In this document: piece by piece, positions 21,894 to 31,057 of the stretch
How positions within the stretch are numbered: position 1 is the first letter of the stretch
How the letters are laid out: each line of letters begins with the position of its first letter
From: Eutreptiella sp. 'Long Island Sound 2002'
Taxonomy: Eukaryota; Euglenozoa; Euglenophyceae; Eutreptiales; Eutreptiaceae
Direction: 5' to 3'
NCBI GenBank assembly: GCA_964036045.1
Contig: OZ038382.1
Span: forward strand, 102,302,357 to 102,366,356
DNA length: 64,000 nucleotides
Translations under genes and position numbers: made by a program
The notes under the pieces: model-generated
Told to the model about the DNA's origin: nothing
Databases searched by the model: none
What the model saw: only the letters and a program-made list of their open reading frames with translations

Positions 21894-22735
21894 TACATTC
21901 ATGTTATAATTTCACGGCTACAAGGGCTACAAGCATTTTATTTGGATGCAATGCCTCTTTGAAGGCCATCTAGCAATAGAGCATTGCCCTTGTATGGGTG
22001 CCGTGGTTCTATGTAGCGCAACATAGAGGCTTTCAACATGGTACAATGTGTGTTCCATCATGGTGCTATCACTATACGTCGCCGTTTGATTGTTTGTTTT
22101 GTTCATAGTACTCCTTATGCTTCCTAAATGGCATTTTCACCTTCCGAACAGGTTCTTTCTCTATATAACCATATTCATGTTATAATTTCACGGCTACAAG
22201 GGCTACAAGCATTTTATTTGGATGCAATGCCTCTTTGAAGGCCATCTAGCAATAGAGCATTGCCCTTGTATGGGTGCCGTGGTTCTATGTAGCGCACCAA
22301 GGCCATTTGTAGACGTTTTTAGTGTCAAAAGTCACCAAGAATGTCCATGCATACGAGCAAAATGCACGCACAAAAGATACATATCCTCACGGCAATGCGA
22401 CATAGAGGCTTTCAACATGGTACAATGTATGTTCCATCATGGTGCTATCACTATACATCGCCCTTTGATTGTTTGTTTTGTTCATACTACCCCCTATGCT
22501 TCCTAAATGGCATTGTCACCTTCCGAACAGGTCCCTTCTCTACATACCCACATTCATGTTATAACTTGACGGCTACGAGGGCTACAAGCATTTCTTTTGG
22601 ATGCAATGCCTCTTTATAGGCCATCTAACAATAGGGCATTGCCCTTGTACCGGTGCCGTGGTTCTATGGAGCGCACAAAGGCCGTTTGTAGCCGTTTTTG
22701 GTGTCAAAAGGGGGGGAAAAGGATGAAAATTGCCT
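21894..22735 (+). repeat. Tandem array D, three units
   Basis: CATTCATGTTATAA followed by GGCTACAAGGGCTACAAGCA recurs at about 21,896, 22,170 and 22,552 (units of 274 and about 380 bp; the first lacks about 100 bp present in the second). No gene. The same array is at 25,526-26,367. Confidence 0.9.
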
Positions 22736-23065
22736 ATAACTTTACGGCAGGGGAGGACAGGGGACCAGAAATGTGCTCAGGATGTCGAGTATGCTGAGTT
22801 ACGCAACCTCATATGCTCAGTTCCTGCGTGCCGTGAAAGGTACGCCCTAAATCGACCAAACTAACTATTTACGCTCGCGTCGCTGCCGCTAAATCGCGAA
22901 TGAATCTGCGATTACGGGAAATCCTTAGTGAGTGCGATACCAGATCAGAAATGGATTCTCCAAAAGATTCGAATTTTCAAAAATCGACTTCGCAGTCATG
23001 TAGAGATTTCCATGCTGTTTGGAAAAATGCCAAGATACTGAGTTATGTGACGAAATTAGATTTAA
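22736..23065. other. Spacer between array D and LINE 3' end
   Basis: About 330 bp without a supported gene, repeated identically in copy 2 (26,368-26,697). It may include the 3' untranslated part of the minus-strand LINE, but no poly(A) or simple tail is visible to set the boundary. Confidence 0.45.
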
Positions 23066-23069
23066 AATC

Positions 23070-24567
23070 ATAGGTGGAGGAGCAGCAGCTGGGCCCAGAT
23101 CCCGGTGAGCACGGAGCTGGGCACGCCATGTTGTGCCAGTAACCATCGAGGGTAGGTGATGCGGGCTGTTTGTGCTTCCTTGATGTGTATGGCCGCCGCT
23201 TCGATGACCTCGCGTTGGTGGTTATGTGTCATCCTGTGAAGGAGGTGCGCAGCGTGTTTGGCCTAGGGTCTGTCCACGAGGATGCCAGTCTTGTCCCTGT
23301 AGTAGCGCCACTGGGATATGATGGCTTCTTTGTGGAAGGATGTGGGCCTGCCCCCACGCTGCGTCCATGCCCTGGCTATTTGCTCGCGGGTGTGGTGTAG
23401 GGCGTGCTGGGGGTTTGAGAGTTGGAGGGCCTGGTACCCGAAGACCACATTCAGCATTGCCTCGATGAAAGACGCCAGGGCCTGTGTGGACAGGAGGTCC
23501 CGCTTGGAGAGCTTGGGTCGTTCGGTGCTTCCAGCTTGTTTGGGAGTGTGATGTTGTGGTGTCGGGTTGCTTGCGTAACCCCTAGGTGGACTGTAGTGTC
23601 CTCCGGGTGTAGGGGTTCCCCTTTCCGGATGTGGTGGGCGGGGTTCCAGCATCGGCCAGCTTGACCAATTTGCGGGGGTGTGGCAGGAGGTTGTAGCTGT
23701 CCAGGTAGGCTGTGGTGAGCCAGAGAATGGCGGACGCTTGGTCGGTGGTTGTTGGTAGTCCTGTGTTTGCGGCGTCGCAGTGGCGGGTCGCCGTGGTCAG
23801 GAGGGTGTCATGCCGGAAGTTTACGAGGAGGGACCGTTGTGGGTATGGAGCATATGCCAGGTATTCTTGTGCCAGTTCGAAGGCCAGCGGGAGAGTGACA
23901 AGGGGGTAGAGGAAGGGGCCATTGGCGCCGACCTGGGGCAGCCCGCCGGATGTGCCGGTCCACGTGGTAAGGCCTGGCGCCATGATGATGGCGCAGAGCT
24001 AGGTCTGGATGTCCCCGGTCGTGAAGGGTAGGAATGGCAGGCCCATGGCCTCCAACACTTCCGTGAGGAGCAGGTGCGGTGCGTGGGGGAATGCGCCTTG
24101 GACATTGAGGGAGGCGACGATCATCTCGTGGGGGTTCATGCCCATCGCGGTGTCATGAAGGAAGATGGCCTTGTGCGGGGACCTGCCTGCCATGGCCGCC
24201 CAAATCCTGGCGGGCACCTTGGCGAAGCCCACCGGCGCGATGTGGCCCAGGATTGGTGTCCACACCAGCTTGGCCTTGGTGGTGGCGCATACCATGGGCC
24301 GCCTGTTTCCTGGCTGCCTCCAGTCCCCCTTCTTGTAGAGGGGATGGACCAGGTTGGCGCACTCGGGGAGGATGGATGTGGCGCCCGAGACGATGTCCCA
24401 CAGGCGGGCCACCGGGCGGCACTTGATGCCTAGGGTGAGGCTCTGGTATGCCTGGACTGGCAGCCCATCAATGCCTGGCACAAACCCCTTTTTGAGGCGG
24501 TCTACGGCGTCATGGAGTTCGGGGATGCGGAAGGGTGTGTGTTTGATGGTGCGCCATTGTTGCCGGC
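23070..24567 (-). pseudogene. LINE reverse transcriptase, 3' part (duplication copy 1)
   Basis: Read on the minus strand: FVPGIDGLPVQAYQSL (RT block 1-2), LVHPLYKKGDWRQPGNRRPM (block 2a/3), SLNVQGAFPHAPH (block A, where Asp is expected but Asn is present), TSGGLPQVGANGPFLY (block B), and FRHDTLL in place of the FADD box, followed by a conserved C-terminal region ending QREVIEAAAIHIKEAQTARI. Stops interrupt the frame near 24,001 and 23,263. The catalytic changes and stops mean no activity. The N-terminal side is missing because the duplication junction cuts it. Confidence 0.85.
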
Positions 24568-24921
24568 ACTCCCTTGCCAACACTGGAAGAGTACCGCCAA
24601 TTTGCGGGATAGACGACATTACTTTGAGAAGAGAAGTGGAGCATCATGCATCATGCATCATGGATTGCAACCGCAGCAGAATCATCAACCACCACAACGG
24701 CAAGCCAAACCACCACCAAAAGGCATGTAGGGTCACAATTTGTTGCTTGGCAAGCCTAACCGAGCTCTAGGGAAAAATTTCATCAATGCCAAATCACACG
24801 AAAGCACAACGACATCAATAAAATCAACCATTGTGGGTTCAAAAGTGCAAATACGGCTGTTTGAGAGATTGTTGGCACCCTCCGGATAACTATCTTGAGT
24901 AACACCTATGATTTTACGGGC

Positions 24922-25525
24922 CAAAACGTCACTTTACTCAAAAAGTACCCAAAGAGCAAATCTTTGGACTCTAACGGCATGTTTTTTGGATTCGACGCCC
25001 CCAAAATAGGGGGGGTCCTCATGAAAACATTTTCAAAACCCTCATTTACCCATTTTTTCCCAGAAATGGCCCCCCAGGGGGGGGGGGGTTACCAGATTTC
25101 ACCAGACGTGGCACTAACTACCTGCATACACCTTTACTCAAAAAGTACCCAAAGAGCAAATCTTTGGACTCTAACGGCATGTTTTTTGGATTCAGCGCCC
25201 CCAAGATAGGGGGGGTCCTCATGAAAACATTTTCAAAACCCTCATTTACCCATTTTTTCCAAAGAATGGCCCCCGGGGGGGGGGGGGTTTACCAGATTTC
25301 ACCAGACGTGGCACTAACTACCTGCATACACCTTTACTCAAAAAGTACCCAAAGAGCAAATCTTTGGACTCTAACGGCATGTTTTTTGGATTCAGGGCCC
25401 CCATAACCGGTGGGGTCCTCATGAAAACATTTTCAAAACCCTCATTTACCCATTTTTTCCAAAAAAATGGCCCCCGGGGGGGGGAGATTACCAGATTTCA
25501 CCAGACGTGGCACTAACTACCTGCA
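24922..25525 (+). repeat. Tandem array A, three copies (in duplication copy 2)
   Basis: Counterpart of 21,290-21,893, units at about 24,933, 25,134 and 25,334. Confidence 0.92.
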
Positions 25526-26367
25526 TACATTCATGTTATAATTTCACGGCTACAAGGGCTACAAGCATTTTATTTGGATGCAATGCCTCTTTGAAGGCCA
25601 TCTAGCAATAGAGCATTGCCCTTGTATGGGTGCCGTGGTTCTATGTAGCGCAACATAGAGGCTTTCAACATGGTACAATGTGTGTTCCATCATGGTGCTA
25701 TCACTATACGTCGCCGTTTGATTGTTTGTTTTGTTCATAGTACTCCTTATGCTTCCTAAATGGCATTTTCACCTTCCGAACAGGTTCTTTCTCTATATAA
25801 CCATATTCATGTTATAATTTCACGGCTACAAGGGCTACAAGCATTTTATTTGGATGCAATGCCTCTTTGAAGGCCATCTAGCAATAGAGCATTGCCCTTG
25901 TATGGGTGCCGTGGTTCTATGTAGCGCACCAAGGCCATTTGTAGACGTTTTTAGTGTCAAAAGTCACCAAGAATGTCCATGCATACGAGCAAAATGCACG
26001 CGCAAAAGATACATATCCTCACGGCAATGCGACATAGAGGCTTTCAACATGGTACAATGTGTGTTCCATCATGGTGCTATCACTATACATCGCCCTTTGA
26101 TTGTTTGTTTTGTTCATACTACCCCCTATGCTTCCTAAATGGCATTGTCACCTTCCGAACAGGTCCCTTCTCTACATACCCACATTCATGTTATAACTTG
26201 ACGGCTACGAGGGCTACAAGCATTTCTTTTGGATGCAATGCCTCTTTATAGGCCATCTAACAATAGGGCATTGCCCTTGTACCGGTGCCGTGGTTCTATG
26301 GAGCGCACAAAGGCCGTTTGTAGCCGTTTTTGGTGTCAAAGGGGGGGGAAAAGGATGAAAATTGCCT
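25526..26367 (+). repeat. Tandem array D (in duplication copy 2)
   Basis: Counterpart of 21,894-22,735 with single-base differences. Confidence 0.9.
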
Positions 26368-26701
26368 ATAACTTTACGGCAGGGGAGGACAGGGGACCAG
26401 AAATGTGCTCAGGATGTCGAGTATGCTGAGTTACGCAACCTCATATGCTCAGTTCCTGCGTGCCGTGAAAGGTACGCCCTAAATCGACCAAACTAACTAT
26501 TTACGCTCGCGTCGCTGCCGCTAAATCGCGAATGAATCTGCGATTACGGGAAATCCTTAGTGAGTGCGATGCCAGATCAGAAATGGATTCTCCAAAAGAT
26601 TCGAATTTTCAAAAATCGACTTCGCAGTCATGTAGAGATTTCCATGCTGTTTGGAAAAATGCCAAGATACTGAGTTATGTGACGAAATTAGATTTAAAAT
26701 C

Positions 26702-28618
26702 ATAGGTGGAGGAGCAGCAGCTGGGCCCAGATCCCGGTGAGCACGGAGCTGGGCACGCCATGTTGTGCCAGTAACCATCGAGGGTAGGTGATGCGGGCTG
26801 TTGGTGCTTCCTTGATGTGTATGGCCGCCGCTTCGATGACCTCGCGTTGGTGGTTATGTGTCATCCTGTGAAGGAGGTGCGCAGCGTGTTTGGCCTAGGG
26901 TCTGTCCACGAGGATGCCAGTCTTGTCCCTGTAGTAGCGCCACTGGGATATGATGGCTTCTTTGTGGAAGGATGTGGGCCTGCCCCCACGCTGCGCCCAT
27001 GCCCTGGCTATTTGCTCGCGGGTGTGGTGTAGGGCGTGCTGGGGGTTTGAGAGTTGGAGGGCCTGGTACCCGAAGACCACATTCAGCATTGCCTCGATGA
27101 AAGACGCCAGGGCCTGTGTGGACAGGAGGTCCCGCTTGGAGAGCTGGGGTCGTTCGGTGCTTCCAGCTTGTTTGGGAGTGTGATGTTGTGGTGTCGGGTT
27201 GCTTGCGTAACCCCTAGGTGGACTGTAGTGTCCTCCGGGTGTAGGGGTTCCCCTTTCCGGATGTGGTGGGCGGGGTTCTAGCATCGGCCAGCTTGACCAA
27301 TTTGCGGGGGTGTGGCAGGAGGTTGTAGCTGTCCAGGTAGGCTGTGGTGAGCCAGAGAATGGCGGACGCTTGGTCGGTGGTTGTTGGTAGTCCTGTGTTT
27401 GCGGCGTCGCAGTGGCGGGTCGCCGTGGTCAGGAGGGTGTCATGCCGGAAGTTTACGAGGAGGGACCGTTGTGGGTATGGAGCATATGCCAGGTATTCTT
27501 CTGCCAGTTCGAAGGCCAGCGGGAGAGTGACAAGGGGGTAGAGGAAGGGGCCATTGGCGCCGACCTGGGGCAGCCCGCCGGATGTGCCGGTCCACGTGGT
27601 AAGGCCTGGCGCCATGATGATGGCGCAGAGCTAGGTCTGGATGTCCCCGGTCGTGAAGGGTAGGAATGGCAGGCCCATGGCCTCCAACACTTCGGTGAGG
27701 AGCAGGTGCGGTGCGTGGGGGAATGCGCCTTGGACATTGAGGGAGGCGACGATCATCTCGTGGGGGTTCATGCCCATCGCGGTGTCATGAAGGAAGATGG
27801 CCTTGTGCGGGGACCTGCCTGCCATGGCCGCCCAAATCCTGGCGGGCACCTTGGCGAAGCCCACCGGCGCGATGTGGCCCAGGATTGGTGTCCACACCAG
27901 CTTGGCCTTGGTGGTGGCGCATACCATGGGCCGCCTGTTTCCTGGCTGCCTCCAGTCCCCCTTCTTGTAGAGGGGATGGACCAGGTTGGCGCACTCGGGG
28001 AGGATGGATGTGGCGCCCGTGACGATGTTCCACAGGCGGGCCACCGGGCGGCACTTGATGCGTAGGGTGAGGCTCTGGTATGCCTGGACTGGCAGCCCAT
28101 CAATGCCTGGCACAAACCCCTTTTTGAGGCGGTCTACGGCGTCATGGAGTTCGGGGATGCGGAAGGGTGTGTGTTTGATGGTGCGCCATTGTTGCCGGTT
28201 GAAGACCTTGGGTACGTTGTCGTGGATGGTCCCTCTGATGCAAGGGTCAAGCGTTCGGAGTGCGTCCCCGTGCTATGCCTTGGAGCTATCTAGAACGGCC
28301 TGGAGGATGGCGTCGGGGTTGCTGGTGAAGCCTCCATTGGCGGTGTGTACTCTGTGGATGGTGCGGCGTCCCGTGTCCTTCACGATGCGGCTGGCGTACT
28401 GCATGGACTTGTACGGCATGTCGCTTCTGCTCTATCTTTCCCGTTCTTTGGCAGCGGCCGCCATGCGGCAGGCGTGTCACTCCTGGAGCTGGTGGCGGCT
28501 GGTGGTAAAGGAACGCTCGGAGGTGGGTATCGCGTTCCTGGGCCTCCGGCGTGCTCGGGCATTGTAGGGCATCCAGCTCCTCTTTGGTTTTCCAAATGTC
28601 ATGGACAATTTCGTGAAG
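26702..28618 (-). pseudogene. LINE reverse transcriptase with linker (duplication copy 2)
   Basis: Same RT as copy 1 but extending further 5' on the minus strand. Upstream of the RT blocks it reads SRIVKDTGRRTIHRVHTANG and, just inside the LTR-2 insertion point, LHEIVHDIWKTKEELDALQ, the linker between LINE endonuclease and RT. In-frame stops occur near 28,285 and 28,430 and at the same places as in copy 1. It is interrupted at 28,618 by LTR-2 and resumes at 62,056 with the endonuclease half. RT would have primed DNA synthesis at a nicked target. Confidence 0.85.
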
Positions 28619-29174
28619 TGTGAGAGTGCGATTAAGCCCCAGAGCATACCTTGTACTTTATTTTGAGTTGTTTCAAGCCTGTTTTAAGCTCTCCAAATTG
28701 AGTGCTGAACCTTTGCTTGATTGCTGGCGTCCTTGTTGAGCCACTCAGCCACTTGAATCGCATCCTTCAACTTCATGAATGCCTGTCTTCAGCGCCTTAT
28801 ATAGGCCAGTTGGTCCTGCAGTGCAAAGGCAACATGTACAGAGCAGATTCAGATCATCATTCATCATTGAATCATTCATCATTCATCATGTGTCATGTGT
28901 CATGTGTCATGCATCATGCAGCATGACATGCTGGCGCCCTAGCATGTGTTTTTCACATTCCAACCCAAAGCCTCACTTTCACTCCGGAGAGAACTTCCAC
29001 CACAACCCCACTCTAATGGGTTCCTAGAAAGGAAATACTATTTATTTTTCACAACTCTTTGAATTTGGATGATCTCATTTTTGGGATGCATGATTGTCAG
29101 GCATGTCATGCATGATCGACCCAATGTGTGAGTGATACCACACATACTACCTTCCAATGTGCCGATGACCCCTA
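28619..29174 (+). repeat. 5' LTR of LTR-2, left part
   Basis: Starts TGTGAGAGTG and aligns with 61,050-61,636. It includes a run of CATTCATCAT/GTGTCAT short repeats (28,858-28,925) present in both LTRs. It is interrupted at a TA by the DNA transposon and resumes at 34,582. Confidence 0.9.
28797..28803 (+). promoter_or_regulatory. Candidate LTR TATA box
   Basis: TTATATA in the context CTTCAGCGCCTTATATA, conserved in the 3' LTR at 61,230. Position inside both LTRs suits the element's promoter; no transcript evidence. Confidence 0.4.
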
Positions 29175-29201
29175 CCCTACGTGCTCATTTGGATCAGGTA
29201 C
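29175..29201 (+). repeat. Left terminal inverted repeat
   Basis: 27 bp, starting CCCTACGTGCTCATTTGG, exact reverse complement of 34,555-34,581. Similarity between the two ends stops at the inner edge apart from shared GGTTGAAC motifs. Confidence 0.95.
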
Positions 29202-29396
29202 TTCACACAGTGGTTTTACCCGGTTTAACCCGGTTGAACTCGGAAGGGGCGCGGTTGAACCGCTGAACCGCGGTTGAACCGCGGTTGAACCACCGCCAGC
29301 GCTGGCGGCGGCGGCTGCGCCAGCGGCGCGCGCTTTTCTGAACAAAATATTTGCATAACCACCTGAAACTGACGCGTGACAAACCTTTTTTAAAAA

Positions 29397-30955
29397 ATGT
29401 CCCACCACTGGCTGCAAGTGGTGAACGACCACTACAGCGGATGGGGGGACCAACAGCTGGTGGACGACTGGTTCACCTTTTTTTGCACAAACAGCACGAC
29501 AAAACGCCTATGGAAACAACTTGCTGACCGAATTGGTAACACACAGAGGGCTTCCAAACAGACAAAAAGGGCTACAAAAAATGCTTTCACAGGATCCGAC
29601 GCTGTGCGCCTCATTTTGGACCTTGGGATGCCGAAGCGAAGGTATGTGGCATAATGCACACATGCCTACAAGTGGTTTAACTTGGTTCAACGTTGCGGTT
29701 GAACCCTTATCACGAATGAACAATTCTGTTTGTGCTTCATGACAACGTTTGCACGGCAAAATAATCGCTTAATGTTGCCCAAAGCATGAACATATGAGCT
29801 GCAACGTGTTGCCCGCGTCACAAATGTGAATACTTTGTGGTTTGTACCATTGGACGCTTTTTTGTGCCATGACGGCAACCCATTCAACCGCAGGTTCAAC
29901 CGTGCACTTTATCCCAATTTCTCGGTTCAACCGTCCCTGGGTACAAGAAGCTTATTTCGTGGGCCGATGCCAAAGAGAAGAAAACCCGTGCAAGCACCGT
30001 CCCATGGACACATTGCTTTCCGTCGTATGCAACGGTGGATAAAGCTTGGTCCACGTTAAGTGAGAGACAAGTACTAAAAACGACCACAAAGGATGGAAGA
30101 GTTGGGGTTCGTTGGGATGTGGATGATTGGATACAATATATAGGTGATCAAAGGGATGTGCTAGAAGAAATGCACTTCCCAAGATTTAGGGATGATCACC
30201 CCTATGTACTTATAGTGCGTGGTGATGGGTTTCCATGTGGAGCAAGGTCATGGTGCCAAAATGCATGTGGTTTTGCAAACCACCAGCAAAAAGCACGAAC
30301 TTTGCTCTACAGTTGGACCCTTGACCTTGCTCTCGTAAGTGAGCATGAAACGGATCTTGTGCGTGTCCTCTTTGGAGAGACACTAAAAAAAATACAACAA
30401 ATTCTTTACCGTGGCTACATGTTGCTCCGAGGGTTTTGGGTGCAAACGGTTGTCATTATTGGAGGCGATAGCCCTTGGCGTCATATACTTGGTCTATCAA
30501 CATTTTATGAAATTGGTTCAATTTATTCTTTTGCGACATGGTCTAGGGAGAAAGAAAGATGGGTAGGGTGTGAATGGCGACAAAGTACAAGACTTGAAGC
30601 AAAATTCCTAAAGTATAGGAAACAAGGAGTTAGTTGTGTTGGTGCAAAAGGGTGCATCGAAAGTCCACTATTGAAAGTGGATGACCGTATAGGGTGTGTG
30701 ATCATGTGTGTTCTTCATCTTGTGATACGATGTGGTGACATTGTTGCGTCGCTTAACTATGTCTTTAAAGACAACTTTCTAACCACAAGTTCCCGGGGTG
30801 GTGGTCGTCAGGCTACCAAGGAGGAAAAGGATGAGGCAATGCTCCGACATGCGCACGAGCGCACCTTCCTCTACAAGGAGATGCCTCGATGGGACGGGCG
30901 GCGGCGACGGGAAGATGAGCACGTAGTGCACGCTCAATTGGAAGTTGGCAGCTAG
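29397..30955 (+). CDS. DDE-transposase-like protein of the TIR element, two exons
   Basis: Exon 1 (29,397-29,641) starts at ATG with SHHWLQVVNDHYSGWGDQQL and ends at a good donor, GCGAAG|GTATGT. Exon 2 starts near 29,950 (acceptor not resolved) and runs to TAG at 30,953. The second exon has VRGDGFPCGARSW, then VVIIGGDSPWRHILGLS, then SPLLKVDDRIG and VLHLVIRCGDI. The order GDG, GGD...LGLS, PL...LHL is one I associate with a group of eukaryotic transposon proteins with an RNase H-type DDE fold; the first two Asp would be catalytic. The third acidic residue is not obvious. No Tc1/mariner D-D-E spacing is seen. The role as transposase is inferred from fold-like motifs and from being the first gene in a bounded element. 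Exon 2 is uninterrupted. Confidence 0.6.
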
Positions 30956-31057
30956 GAGGTGTGTGTGTGGTTCAACCGTGGTTCAGGAGGTTCACCCGTG
31001 CGGTTGAACCGGCTTCCCCACAGTTTCACCCCTGCTTCTCTCAGGTGCCTTTGCGCC

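Larger units (their letters stand above)
20937..24568 (+). repeat. Tandem segmental duplication, copy 1 (3,632 bp)
   Basis: CTCCCTTGCCAACACTGG at 20,937 recurs at 24,569, and the two 3.6-kb units can be followed side by side with only scattered differences, including the same repeats and the same LINE. Copy 1 ends at GCGCCATTGTTGCCGG and switches abruptly to the start of copy 2. The left breakpoint cuts the H2A-like fragment; the right one cuts the LINE RT. Confidence 0.95.
24569..28200 (+). repeat. Tandem segmental duplication, copy 2 (3,632 bp)
   Basis: Same content as copy 1, but here the LINE continues without a break past 28,200, so copy 2 has the original right flank and copy 1 the original left flank (the H2A fragment). 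Low divergence implies a recent event. At the junction (24,568/24,569) the antisense start of the H2A segment is fused to the LINE frame, giving an artificial N-terminus [17 protein letters not shown]. Confidence 0.95.

Noticed and set aside
23170-23664. Plus-strand frames such as the one starting at 23,170
   Set aside because: They are antisense shadows of the LINE RT, which has recognisable motifs on the minus strand.
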